Assembly: GCA_026826555.1 (NCBI GenBank)
Contig: JAKSZT010054305.1
Span: forward strand, 508,297 to 572,296
Reading direction: 5' to 3'
From: Tolypeutes matacus
Taxonomy: Eukaryota > Chordata > Mammalia > Cingulata > Chlamyphoridae
DNA length: 64,000 nucleotides
Of the stretch, positions 50,501 through 61,330 are shown in pieces. How positions within the stretch are numbered: the first letter of the stretch is position 1; each line of letters starts with the position of its first letter. A program made the translations under genes and the position numbers. The notes under the pieces are model-generated. The model did no database searches and was not told where the DNA came from. It worked only from the letters and a program-made list of their open reading frames with translations.

Positions 50501-51153
50501 AGTAGGTGGTGGTTTCTTGGACCTCACACACAAAGCACGTGCAACAAAAGAAAAAGTAGATAAATGGGACCTCCTCAAAATTAAACACTTTTGCACCTCA
50601 CAGGACTTTGTCAGAAGGGTGAAAAGGCAGCCAACTCAATGGGAAAAAAATATTTGGAAATCACATATCTGATAAGGGTTTAATATCCAGGATATATAAA
50701 GAGATGTTACAACTCAACAATAAAAAGACAAATGACCCAATTAAAAAATGGGCCAAAGACTTGAATAGACATTTCTCCGAAGAAGAAATACAAATGGCAA
50801 AAAAACACATGAAGAAATGCTCAACATCACTCATGATTAGGGAAATGCAAATCAAAACTACAATGAGCTATCATTTCACACCTATCAGAATGGCCACTAT
50901 TAAAAAGACAGAGAACTACAAGTGTTGGAGAGGATGTGGAGAGATAGGACCACTTCTTCACTGTTGGTGGGAATGCAGGATGGTACAACCACTATGGAGG
51001 ACTGTTTGGCAGTTCCTAAAGAAGTTGAATATAGACTTGCCATGTGACCCTGCAATACCACTACTGGGTATATACCCAGAAGAACTGAGAGCAGTGACAC
51101 GAACAGACATCTGCACACCGATGTTCATAGCCACATTATTCACCATTGCCTAA
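47542..51153 (+). pseudogene. L1 ORF2: endonuclease, reverse transcriptase, Cys-rich C-terminus (broken)
   Basis: ORF2 performs target-primed reverse transcription. The ATG at 47542 begins MEEINSAFSVISLNVNGLN. A frameshift near 47690 leads to the endonuclease frame 47655-48467 ([21 protein letters not shown]). RT pieces follow at 48709-49263 (KSPGPDGF, NYRPISL) and 49370-50005 ([23 protein letters not shown]). C-terminal parts are 49971-50672 and 50704-51153 ([10 protein letters not shown]...LHCWWEC, the Cys-rich motif). The frame is open for long stretches but has several breaks. Confidence 0.93.
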
Positions 51154-51548
51154 AGTTGGAAACAACCCAGGTGTCCATCAACAGATGAATGGATAAACAA
51201 ACTGTGGTCTATTCACACAATGGAATATTATGCAGCTGTAAGAAGAAATGAAGTCGTAAAGCATATGGCAACATGGATGAACCTGGAGGACATTATGTTG
51301 AGTGAAACAAGCCAGACACAAAAGGACAAATACTGTATGAATGCATTACTATGAACCAAATATATTGTGTAATATATTGTTTGATTAAAAAAAAAATTAC
51401 ATGTATCCATTACATTTAATTGAGAAATGTATATATTTATTCATCTGTTTACTTTTTAGTTTTTAATTATTTATGTTTTCAATTATTAAATGTACAAAAT
51501 AAAGTTAAAAAAAGTAAAAAAAAACAAAAAACAAAAAACTGACTGCAG

Positions 51549-52080
51549 TTGCCCAGATAGACTGACTAAGTATTGGCCCCCCTTCTGCCTTGCCCGTGGT
51601 GGGGATGGAGTCCCAGGTGTGAAATAATCTTGTCTGTGTGGGCCAAAAGTGACTGCAGTTGCCTGGAGAGGCTGAGGGAGCACTGTCCCTCCTCCTGCTC
51701 TGTTAGGGACAGGGATGGAGCCACAGATGTGTGCAATAGTCTGGTCTGTGTGGCTGCAGTTGCCCAGAGAGGTTGAGGGAACACTGTCCCTCTTGCTCTA
51801 TCAGGAGCTGGGATGAAGCCACAGATGTCCAACAATCCAGTCTGTGTGAACTGAAAGTGCCCATAGTTGCCTGGAGGGGCTGAGGGAGAATCACCCTCCC
51901 TCCTATCCTATTGGGATTGAGGATTAAGCCACAGGTGTCCAACAATCTAGTCCATGCATGTCAAAAGTGCCTATAGTTGCCCAGAGAGTCTGGTGCAGTT
52001 ATCCCAGCTTCCTCTCTGCCAGAGTTGGGCTGGACCCTAGGGGTAGGGCAGCAATTTGATCTGGGTGGAAAGAATCTGGT
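51549..52080 (-). repeat. Tandem monomer array in the minus L1 5' region
   Basis: Units start at 51549, 51659, 51760, 51867 and 51977 (lengths 110, 101, 107, 110 and a partial one). Each begins TTGCC(C/T)(A/G)GAGAG-like, carries a CTCCCTC-type block and CACAGATGT, and ends near AGTGACTGCAG or CCATAG. It lies between the L1 5' start (52552) and ORF1, so it is a VNTR-like 5' UTR. Confidence 0.85.
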
Positions 52081-52363
52081 CCCTACCATCATTATAATTT
52101 TCAATCAGCCCCATTTCCCCACATGCTGGGGGCAGAGTTAAAATGGAGGTTACCAGCCTCTTCCCGACTTGGACAGGTTCAAACTTTACCTGTTCTTTGG
52201 ATTTGACTTTAGCCGCTGAATTTACTAATCTGTAGCTGAAGTCAGCTACATCCATCTCTTCCTCCCTTGTTTTTAGGAAATGGAGCTTCCAACTCCAGTC
52301 AGGAAATAGCTTCCGACACATCTTGCACCACCAGTGGGGGATGGGCACTGGCCTCTGAGGCAT
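52037..52363 (-). CDS. 108-codon leader ORF in the minus L1, function unknown
   Basis: The ORF starts at an ATG about 190 bp from the L1 5' end and runs through to the edge of the monomer array. Its N-terminus has a CxxC followed by a His (WWCKMCRKLFPDWSWKLHF). The rest is mixed charged sequence without a family I recognise. It could be an accidental frame in the L1 leader, a true extra ORF, or the N-terminus of an unusual ORF1. The weakest point is that ORF1 coding is not visibly continuous with it. Confidence 0.3.
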   Translation of the reverse strand: MPQRPVPIPHWWCKMCRKLFPDWSWKLHFLKTREEEMDVADFSYRLVNSAAKVKSKEQVKFEPVQVGKRLVTSILTLPPACGEMGLIENYNDGRDQILSTQIKLLPYP

Positions 52364-52567
52364 GACATGCTCTACTCAGGAATCTTCACTGCAGATGGTC
52401 AGTTTCCTTCTTCTGTTCTTCCAGGTTGCTCTTGTGGTCTCCTGGGTCCCTCAAACAGGTGATTTAGATAGCTCTGACTGACTACTAACTGCACATTAGG
52501 AAGAGCTGACTCTTGGAGCTCCTTACTCTGCTGCCATCTTCTCCCTCCTCTGGCCAATTGAGTTTTG

Positions 52568-52640
52568 TTTTTTGTTTGTTTTTTAGTAGGTACAGGGGAT
52601 TGAGCAGGCACTCAAACCACTGAGCTACACCTGCTCCCTT
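52568..52640 (-). mobile_element. Short DAS-type SINE at the nest edge
   Basis: The head is degenerate (GTGTAGCTCAGTGGTTTGAG read on minus) with a poly(T)/GTTTG tail. It lies between copies of TTGA(G/T)TTTT-like sequence immediately outside the L1 target duplication. Confidence 0.75.
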
Positions 52641-53976
52641 GATTTTTTATAAAAGTGCCAAGTCCACTCAATCGGGAAAGAATAGTCTCTTCAACAAATG
52701 GTGCCAGGAGAACTGGATAACCTTATGCAAAAGAATGGAGGGGGACTCCTATCTCACACCATATACAAAAATTAACTAAAAAATGGGTCAAGGGCCTAAA
52801 TATAAGAACCAGGACTATCAAACTCTTAGAAGAAAATGTAGGGAAGCATCTTCAGAACCTTTTGTTAGGCAATGGATTCTTAGATCTTATACCAAAAGCA
52901 TGAGCAATAAAAGAAAATATAGATAAATGGGATCTCATCAAAATGAAAAACTTTTTTGCAAAGGACTTTATCATGAATGTAAAAAAACAACCTACAGAAT
53001 GGGAGAAAATATTTGGAAACTACATATCCAATAAGGGTTTAATATCCAGAATTTATAAAGAAATCCTACAGCTCAACAACAATAAGACAAACAACCCAAT
53101 GGGCAAAAGACTTGAATAGACAATTCTCCAAAAAAGATATATAAATGGTCATAAGGCACATGAAAAGATGTTCAACATCATTAGCCATCAGAGAAATGCA
53201 AATCAAAACCACAATGTGATGTCACTTCATCACCACTAGAATGGCAACTATTTTTAAAAAATGAAAGATAACAAATGTTGGAGAGGATGAGGAGAAATAG
53301 GAACACTCATTCATTTTGGTGGGACTATAAAATGGTGTAACATGTGGAAAACAGTTTAGTGGCTCCTCAGAAAGTTAAGTATAGAATTACCATATGACCC
53401 AGCAATCGCTTCTAAGTATATACTCAAATGAATTGAAAGATGGACTCAAACAGATATTTGTACACAGATGTTTATAGCAGCATTATTCACAACTACCAAC
53501 AGATGGAAGCAACCTAAGTGTCCATCAATAAATGAATGGATAAGCAAAATGTGGTATATGCATACAAAGGGATATATGCAGCTGTGAAAAGGAATGGAGT
53601 TCTGATACATGCGACAACATGGATGAACCTTGAAGTCATCATGTTAGGTGAAATAAGTCAGACACAAATGGACAAATATTGTATGATCTCACTGATATGA
53701 AATAATTAGAATCAGTAAATTTATAGAGTCATAAACTAGAATACACCTGTTTACCAGGGGCTGGTTACCAGGGACTGGGGAAGGGGGAGGGAATGGGGAA
53801 TATTAAAGCTTTATTGGTGCAAAATTTCTGTTGGGGATGATGGAAAGATTTTGGTAATAGAGAATGGTTATGGTAGCTTCACATTGTGAATGTAATTAAC
53901 ACTGAATTATATAATTTTTGTGGTTGAAGAGAGAAATTTTGGATTGTATATATGCTATTAAAATAAAAATTAAAAA
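52641..53976 (+). mobile_element. Old L1, right half (ORF2 C-terminus to 3' UTR)
   Basis: Plus-strand sequence resumes at 'ttgattttttataaaagtgc', immediately continuing the left half that ended at 30058. Typical words are AGAATAGTCTCTTCAACAAA, GAATGGAGTTCTGATACATG, and the 'ataagtcagacacaaatgga' 3' end. Confidence 0.85.
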
Positions 53977-54164
53977 AACATAGTACTGTGCATCACAAAC
54001 TGAACTCTAATGTAAACCATGAACTATAGTTAATAGTACAACTATAAAAATATTTTTTCATCAATTGAAAGGGGGCATTATATGGGAACTCTCTAGTGTA
54101 AACCTACAACTTCTCTAGTAAAGAATTATATTAAAAATACCTTTCTGTATCTGTTCATATAGAC

Positions 54165-54900
54165 TAACTTCTCTTTTTAAATTTCTGCATAGAACATATG
54201 TAGCATCATCGATTTAGCCATCTTCCTGATCATGGGCGTTAGTTTTGTTTCAAACTTTTATTATTAGCAATGCTTTGGTGCACATCCTTCCATGCATGTA
54301 TTTGTGCACTTACACGAGTATTGTTGAACGGTAGTGTCCTAAAAATGGAATTGCTGAATTGAAGAGAATGCACATCTACATTGCCCTCCAAAAAGGCTTT
54401 ACCAATATTTACTACCTTCAATACATGTGAGAGTCCTTCTTTATCCACACCCTTAATAATACTTGGCAGTACTGATCTTTTATTTTTGCCAATTTGATGG
54501 GCAAAAGGAAATATGAAAAATTTATTTCATTAGAATTTCCTTATTACATGAGATGATATTCTTATATATATTTTTTAGATATTTATATTTCTCCTGTGAA
54601 TTGCCTGTTCTTATATTTGACCTATTGAAAAAAAATTGTTCTGTTCTATTTTTCATTTTATTCAATATTTTTTCTTTTCTTTTTTTTAAAATAGTGTATT
54701 TTAAGTAAAATAAAAATATTTTTGTTCTTCATGAAATTGAACTATTATAATCAGTTGTACTCCTCATTTCTGGCACACTAATAATTTTTTCATGTATGAC
54801 CTCTCTTTTTGTGGCTCCCTCTTTTTCTATCCCTAACTCTATTCTCTTTGGCACTCCTCCCATAGGCATCTACTCATTTATTTAGTGCATGTGCTTGAAA
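54165..54900 (-). repeat. Old L1/HAL1 3' fragment, right half
   Basis: The words 'atgctttggtgcacatcctt', 'aaaaatggaattgctgaatt' and 'attgccctccaaaaaggctt' follow, in order, the reversed 3' end whose left half sits at 24720-25283. If the two are one element, everything between them is inserted DNA. Confidence 0.5.
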
Positions 54901-55822
54901 CTACCATTCATTCCTTTATTTATGCATATATGCATCTATGATCAATATTGTATTTTGAGTGCTTTATATTTCAGAATAATATTGTGGTATACATCTCATA
55001 CTGTTTTGTTTTTAAATTTTTATTGTGGATATATATAAAATATAAAATTCCCAATTTTAACCACTTTCAAGTACACAGTTCAGTGGTATTTATTGCATAC
55101 ACAATGCTTTGCTACCAACACCACCATCCATTACCAAAAATTTTCTATCACTCCAAACAGAACTCTGTATCCACTAAAAACATTAAACTGTCCCCCCTTA
55201 CTCCACCCTTGGTAATCTGTAATCTGCCTTCTGTCTCAATAAATTTGCATAGTCTAGTAAATCCTTTTGTGCCTTGCTTGTCTCATTCAACATAATGTCT
55301 TCAAGGTTCATCTTTGTTGTGGCATGCATCAGAACTTCGTTCCTTTTTACACCTAAATATTCCATTGTATGCACATACCACATTTTGTTTATCCATTCAT
55401 CTTTTGATGGACATATGGGTTGTTCCACCTTTTGGCTATTGTGAATAATGCTGTTATGAACATTGGTGTACAAAAATCTTTTCTAGTCCCTCCTTTCAAT
55501 TCTTTTGGGTATATACCTAGAAGTGATAGTGCTGGGTCATATAGTAACTCTATGTTTAACTCTTTCCACAATGGCATCACCATTTTACATTCACACTAAC
55601 AAGGTACGAGGGCTCTAATTTCTCCACATCCTCACCAACACTCTTCTTTTTTTAAAATTATTTTTAATGGTAGCCATTAGAGTGGGTGGGAAGTGTTATC
55701 TCATTGTGGTTTTGATTTGTATTACCTTAGTCTAATGCTTTTGAGTATCTTTTAATGTGTTTATTGGCCATTGGTATATCTTCTCTGGAGAAATGTCTAT
55801 TGAAGTCCTTGGCCCATTTTTA

Positions 55823-56093
55823 TTTATTTATTTATTTATTTTAAAGAAACTTGATTACATGACTGCTACATAAAAAATTTAGGGGACTCCCATATGCCCT
55901 GCTCTTTCCCCCTCCCACACTTTCCCACATTAACAACATCCTTTATTAGTGTGGTACATTTGTTACAATTGATGAACACATATTGAAGCATTGCCTCTTA
56001 CTGTAGATTATAATTTACATTATAGTTTACACACTGTCCCGCGCAATTTTGTAAGTTTTGACAAAATATATAATGGCCTGTATCCATCCTGGG
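55823..56093 (-). mobile_element. 5'-truncated L1 3' UTR insertion
   Basis: The host words GGCCCATTTTTA at 55811-55822 and 56094-56105 flank about 270 bp that begins with a (TATT)n poly(T)-like tail and resembles the 3' UTR near 30060-30300. Confidence 0.8.
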
Positions 56094-56349
56094 GGCCCAT
56101 TTTTAAATTGAGTTGTTTATCTTTTTTTGTTATTCTTGAGTTGTAGTAGTTATTACTATATTCTGGATATTAAAACCTTATCAGATATGTGGTTTCTAGG
56201 TATTTCCTCCCATTCTGTTGGTTGTGTCTGTTCACTTTCCTGATAATGTCCTTTGATGCACAAAAGTTTCAATTTGTTGAAGTTCAATTTATCTATTTTT
56301 TCTTTTGGTGCACATGCTTTTGGTGTAAAGTCTAAGAATCCATTGCTTA

Positions 56350-56525
56350 TGGGAAGCGGCTGTGGCTCAATCAGTAGGGCTCCCGTTTACCATATGGGAG
56401 GCCCCGGGTTCGGTTCCCGTGGCCTCCTGGTGAAGGCAAGCCCACCCGCACGGCGTGGTGGTTGCACAAGCAGCAAGGGGGGGGTGTAAATGAATAAATA
56501 AATAAAATTAAAAAAAAAAAAAAAA
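56350..56525 (+). mobile_element. DAS SINE
   Basis: This near-consensus copy is flanked by perfect AAGAATCCATTGCTTA at 56334-56349 and 56526-56541. Its middle lacks the 'ctgacccagcgag' segment seen in the longer copies. Confidence 0.94.
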
Positions 56526-56948
56526 AAGAATCCATTGCTTAATACAAGGTACTGAAGATATTCCCTATGTTTTCTTCAAATAATTTTATAGTTTTAGCTC
56601 TTATATTTAGGTCTTTGGTTCATTTTGAGTTAATTTTTGTATATAGTGTGAGTAAAGGGTCCATTTTAATTCTTTTGTAGGTGGATATCCAATTTTCCCA
56701 CCACCGTTTGTTGAAAGACTATTCTTTCCGCATTGAGTGGACTTGGCATCCTGTTGAAAATCGCTTGGCCATAGATGTGAAGGTTTATTTCCAAACCCTC
56801 ATGGTTTATATATCTGTCCTTGGGCCAGTACCCCACTGGTTTGATTACTGTAGCTTTGTTCTAAGTTTGAAATCAGGAATTGTGAGTCATCCAATTTTAT
56901 TCTTCATTTCAAGATGTTTTGGCCATTTGGGGCCCCTTGCCCTTCCAC

Positions 56949-57033
56949 ATGATTTTTTTTTCTTTTTTTTAGGAGGCCCTGGGAGCTTGTATATGGGAAG
57001 CATGTGCTCAATCACTGAGTTACACACACTCCC
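56949..57033 (-). mobile_element. Short, diverged tRNA-derived SINE
   Basis: The phrase 'aggaggccctgggagcttgt' and the reversed head (CTCAATCACTGAGTTACAC) resemble the short SINE copies at 58336 and 59599. Flanks are L1. Confidence 0.6.
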
Positions 57034-57063
57034 CCTATATGAATTTGATGACTGGTCTTTTTT

Positions 57064-57870
57064 ATATATATAAGTAAATAGCAAATCAGTTTTATTCAAG
57101 ATTTTTAGAATACAGCAAATTTTGTGACAATTTATAAATAAGTTTCTAGGGAAGCGGCTGTGGCTCAATCAGTAGGGCTCCCGTTTACCACATGGGAGGC
57201 CCCGGGTTCGGTTCCCAGGGCCTCCTGGTGAAGGCGGGCCCGCCCGCACGGCGTGGTTAGCTGACCCAGCGAGCACAAGCGGCAAGGGGGGGATAAATGA
57301 ATAAATAAATTAAAAAAAAAAAAAAATAAGTTTCTAGTGTAATAATAAAATACTTTGAAACAAGGAAACAATATAGCAAAGTTCATTTCCAAATGTAAAA
57401 GCAATTACCCGTTAATTAGGAGTGACTGACATTGATGCATAATTTTCTTTGTTTTTTAAAAAAATTGTTACAATCAGATATATAACCACTTAGTTATACC
57501 TAAATTCTTCCTGTTAAAAATATCTTCTCTTAGAAGATCCAGTTTAAACATCTTACGCTTTTCTTCAGTGATTTTCTCCAAATAGTGGTGAAAGTACTCC
57601 TTGATGGACAGAATTCAGGTAATGTTTTTGAGGGAGCCCGGCTCCATCTTGTGAAGTAGGTCTAGTTCAGAACGTAACAAGCGAGGTGGTAATTAACCAA
57701 ACTACTAATCTTATTAAAAATTAACAGCTTTAGGTATCTTTGTTTGGGGTTTCTGAAGTTAGGAGCATTCAAAATTTCTTCACAGTCTGATATTATTCCC
57801 TTTGCCCAGCGACCAACTGTGATGTCTTTTCCTTATTCTTGACTTTAATTGGATTTTTTTGTTCGTTTGT
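57064..57870 (-). pseudogene. Possible processed pseudogene, source gene not recognised
   Basis: Read on minus, the segment has a partly open 5' part giving GKDITVGRWAKGIISDCEE and later KITEEKRKMFKLDLLRED. Stops follow, then an AT-rich UTR-like stretch with AATAAA (plus-strand TTTATT at about 57090-57095) and a short A-run at the L1 junction. It has no introns and sits between L1 pieces. I cannot name the parent gene. It could instead be unrelated L1-flanking DNA. A SINE (57150-57323) interrupts it. Confidence 0.35.
57150..57323 (+). mobile_element. DAS SINE
   Basis: This copy has the A-box head, B-box and complete GC-rich middle (GCGTGGTTAGCTGACCCAGC). Duplications AAATAAGTTTCTAG at 57136-57149 and 57324-57337 are perfect. 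Confidence 0.95.
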
Positions 57871-57879
57871 CTCAGATAA

Positions 57880-59440
57880 TATTTTGTAAACAGTTTTATT
57901 GAGGTATAATTGAATTGTAATAAATCGCACATATTTGAAGTGTACAATGTGAGAAGCTTTGGCATATGTATACACCTGAGAAATCATCACCACAATCAAG
58001 ATAATGAACATATTCATCACCCCCAAAAGTTTCCTCTTGTCCTTTATTATCCTTCCCTCTAGCCTTCCCCCTCCCTTTTATCCCCACGTAACTATCCATC
58101 TGCTTTCTGTTACTGAAAATTAGATTGCATTTCCTACAATTTTATGTAAATGGAATTATGAGGTATATGGCTCTTTTTGTCAGGCTTCTTTCACTTAGCT
58201 TAATTATTTTGATATTCATCCACATTGCAAGTGTCTGTAGTTATTCCTTTTTATTGCTGAATAGTATTCCATTGTATGGATATACAATTTGTTTATTTAT
58301 TCATCAGTTGGTGAACATTTGGGCTGTTTCCAGTTGGTTTTTTGTTTGTTTTTTAGGAGGTACCAGGGAATGAACCTGGGACCTTGTACATGCAAAGCAG
58401 ACGCTCAACCACTAAGCTACACCCACTTTACTGTTTCCAGTTTTTTTATATCACAGATACAGCTGCTATGAATATTCATGTACAAGTCTTTATGTAGAAA
58501 TATGCTTTCATTTCTCTTAGGTAAATACTTAGGAGTGAAATGGCTGGATCATATGGTAAGTGTATGCTTAGCATTTAAAAATCTGCCAAACTCTTTTCCA
58601 ATGTGGGTGTATCATTTTAGATTCCTACCAGCATTGCATGGGGGTTCCATTTACTCTACATTCTTGCCAATACTTGACATAGTCAGTCATTTCAATTTTA
58701 GCCATTCTAATAGGTGTGTGATTTTAATTTGCATTTTCCTAATGACGAATCTTTTCATATGCTTATTTGCTATTCATATATCCCTTTTGATGAAACGTCT
58801 GTTCAAATAATTGTTCATTTTTTAAAATTGAGTTGTTTGTTTTCTTAGGTTTAAGTGTTGAGAGTTCTTTAATCTGGATACAAGTCCTTTATCAAATATG
58901 CGATTAGAAAAAAATTTCCCCCAGTTCATGGTTTATCCTTTCATCTCTTAGAAGTGTCCTTAGAAAAGGAGAAATTCTTAATTTTGTTGAAGTCTAGTTT
59001 ATCTATTTTTTCTTTTGTTGCTTGTGCTTTTGGTGAAAAGTCTGAGAATCCATTGCCTAATAAAAGTTTCTGAAGATGCTCCCCTCTGTTCTCTTCTAGG
59101 AGTTTTATAGTTTTGGTTCTTATATTTAGGCTTTTGATCTATTTTGAGTTATTTTTTGTATTTTGCATAAGATAGGGGACTCCTTTATCATTATGAAATG
59201 ACCTTTTTTTTTTTTTTATCTCCGGTAATATTCTTCGTCCTGAAATCTACTTTGTCTAGTATTAGTATAGTCATTCCAGCTTTATTTTGATTAGTGTTAG
59301 TATGGTATATCTTTTTGCATCCTTTTATCTTTAACCTTTTCATGTCCTCATATTTTAATGGGTTTCTTGTAGGCAGCATACGGTTATGTCAGGCTATTTT
59401 TAAAAAATCTGATTTGACAAACTTTGCCTTTTAATTAGGG
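57880..59440 (-). mobile_element. Old L1, 3' end and endonuclease-region remnant
   Basis: Reversed 3' end words (AACAGTTTTATTGAGGTATA, GTATTCCATTGTATGGATAT) run to about 59160. Near 59191-59379 a minus frame gives L1 endonuclease-region sequence (RLKIKGCKKIYHTNTNQNKA). The jump from ORF2 3' end to endonuclease implies an internal deletion near 59200. Confidence 0.75.
58336..58430 (-). mobile_element. Short tRNA-derived SINE
   Basis: The reversed sequence shows GTGTAGCTTAGTGGTTGAGC and the B-box CAGGTTCATTCCCTGG. CTGTTTCCAGTT at 58324-58335 and 58431-58442 is the target duplication. Confidence 0.9.
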
Positions 59441-59598
59441 TTTTTAAACAATTTATATATAAGTGATTATTGATATAGTCAAGTTTAAATTTTTCATTTT
59501 GCTATTTGTTATCTATTTGTCCCATCTATTTTTTGTGTGTGTGTATTTTTTTTTTTTCATATTTTTCCGCTTCTTTCTCAGAAATACAACTGAATTTC

Positions 59599-59701
59599 TT
59601 TTCTTTCTTTTTTTTTTTTTTTTTAGGAGGTACTGGGGATTGAACCCACGACCTTGTACATGGGAAGCAGGAGCTTGACCACTTGAGCTACATCTGTTTC
59701 C
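59599..59701 (-). mobile_element. Short tRNA-derived SINE
   Basis: A poly(T) and reversed head with GGGTTCAATCCCC are flanked by CAACTGAATTTC at 59587-59598 and 59702-59713. Confidence 0.9.
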
Positions 59702-59713
59702 CAACTGAATTTC

Positions 59714-60520
59714 AAAAGAGAGGTTCAGAGAAAGATTTGGGATTTTGGAGAAGAGCAATTAAGTCAAACTGATGATATCAGGACTTGTTTAATGTTGGAA
59801 ATATCACTTTAATTGGATTGAAATATTTTGGATATGGGTAATGGTATAGGGAAGGCACTCTATATAGAGGAAATGGTATGAGCAAGGGGATGCAGGCAGG
59901 GAAGGATGAGTTTAGTTCAGGGAATAATAGATTGCTCAGGTGGCCTGAGGCTGAGTGACAGGAGCCATTGAAGGTACTTGAGGTATTGTCAGCTTCCTAT
60001 GGACAGCCACACCTGGATGGCCTGCAGACACCTGAGATTCCTGTTAAAACCAAACTTATTATCTACCCTTCAGATTTGCTCTTTCTCAGTAGCCTCTAAT
60101 TTAATGTGTGGCATCACCATCTTCCTAATATCTATACCAGAAGCCTCTAAGTCATCTTAATTGCCTCCTTGTTCCTCAAGCCTGCCCATCCCACCTGCAG
60201 GACACCTCTCAAATTTGAGCTTTCTTTTTTTAACCCCATGGTCTTGGACCCTCCCCTGTCTCCTCTCTCATTTTCTTAGTCTTCTTTCTGATTTCTCCAC
60301 TTCTAGATTCTTTTCCCTTCAAACCATCCTTCAGCTCCTAGCTCTCTGCACCCCCTGAAAATTGAAATTCTGGGAATACGTACATTTTTCTGAAGAGAAC
60401 CTGTAACTTCCATCAAAGTCTTAAAGAAAGCCACAGTTCTCCAAAGACTAAGGGCCGCTGCCCTGGATCTTTATTTCAAATGAAACAATTAATGCCCAGT
60501 TAACATGGTGCAGTTGACAG
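59714..60520. other. Intergenic DNA, no gene seen
   Basis: This is mostly unique sequence with an L2-like phrase ('ggatgcaggcagggaaggat') near 59890. No conserved frame was found. Confidence 0.6.
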
Positions 60521-60524
60521 ACTA

Positions 60525-60680
60525 CAGAACAAGAAGTCAGGAGACTTAGGTTCTAGTTCTGGGGCTGCCATTAATTAGATGTACAATTCAGGGCAATGAG
60601 TTACCTGCTCTGCACCTGTATCCTCCTTTGTAAAATGGAGAAAGTTCTTTTCCAACCTCAAAATATTATTTTATCATTTA
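60525..60680 (+). repeat. MIR SINE
   Basis: The phrases 'agtcaggagacttaggttct' and 'ctcctttgtaaaatggagaa' match the forward MIR. Confidence 0.8.
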
Positions 60681-60744
60681 CAAGCAGATTCCTTTAATGT
60701 CAAATATTTCACAGTTCATGTACTCTCAGTCTCTTCTCTGTTCT

Positions 60745-61330
60745 ATTTCATTAGACTAACATTTACTGTGTGTGCCAGTCACTAAGCTAAGTTCTGGGTG
60801 TAGAAAGATAAATAAGACACTGTTTCTGCCACTTCAGGAGCTCACAGACCAATAGGATAGACAGATATGTAAACAATTAGTTATCACACAATGTCATAAA
60901 CACTAAAATAGAGGTATGCAGAGCTCTGGAGCACAAAGGAGGCTTTCTGGGGGAGGGGCCTTGTAAATTTGCTTGGGAAAGTTGGTAAGGAGTCACAGAG
61001 GATGTCACATCTGAGTCTTGAAGGATGAATGGAACTTTCCAGACAGGGAAGGAAGAGGAAGGCATTTTAGGGCAGAGGCAGTAAGGAGCCACAACTTGGG
61101 AGAACAATGAGTATTTGGGCATAGTTTGAAAGTATGTATGTTGACTGTTTGGGCTTTGAATGCACAGCAGTGAGCAACAGGAGATAAGGCCTGAAGGGAG
61201 AGTGAGTCAAGGAGCACCGAGAAATTTTGACTTCATCTTGTAGACAGTGGGAAACCATTGAATTGTTTTAGGAGAGGGAGTGACAGTCGATTTCTCTTTC
61301 AGAATAATCCCATTGGCAACGAAGAGGAGG
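60745..61330 (-). repeat. L2 LINE fragment
   Basis: The phrases 'cttcaggagctcacagacca', 'tctgagtcttgaaggatgaa' and 'tagacagtgggaaaccattg' are reversed L2 sequence. Confidence 0.75.

Larger units (their letters stand above)
45351..51534 (+). mobile_element. Nearly full-length L1, plus strand
   Basis: This 6,184-bp L1 begins ACTTCCGGGAAGATGG and ends in an A-rich tail, between 14-bp perfect duplications AAAACTGACTGCAG (45337-45350 and 51535-51548). The 5' UTR runs to about 46478, then ORF1, ORF2 and a short 3' UTR. Both ORFs are broken. It landed inside the 5' array of the opposite-strand L1. Confidence 0.95.
30059..52552 (-). mobile_element. Full-length L1 (minus), host of many nested insertions
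   Basis: The left end is poly(T)-like 3' UTR (30059 on). The right end, read on minus, starts GGAGAAGATGGCAGCAGAGT, a typical L1 5' start. Flanks GGCCAATTGATTTTT (30043-30057) and GGCCAATTGAGTTTT (52553-52567) are the target duplication. ORF2 pieces include FADDMILYL in 32830-33024 and endonuclease-region frames at 35066-35446. ORF1 pieces lie at 44055-44237, 44274-44507 (coiled coil) and 45026-45247. About 15.7 kb of later insertions split it; without them it would be about 6.8 kb. All frames are broken. Confidence 0.88.
55010..56960 (-). mobile_element. Old L1 3'-end element with nested insertions
   Basis: The order 'ttcagtggtatttattgcat', 'tcaacataatgtcttcaagg', 'atccattcatcttttgatgg', then ORF2 words near 56540-56940, is the reversed L1M/L1ME 3' half. 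It contains insertions at 55823-56093 and 56350-56525. Confidence 0.75.

Noticed and set aside
51549..52080. CRISPR-like array
   Set aside because: Units are diverged from each other and contiguous, with no conserved repeat and unique spacer alternation, and the genome is mammalian.
55010..55620. Open minus-strand frames (91 and 64 codons) as a gene
   Set aside because: They are the L1 ORF2 C-terminus and 3' UTR read in the element's sense direction.
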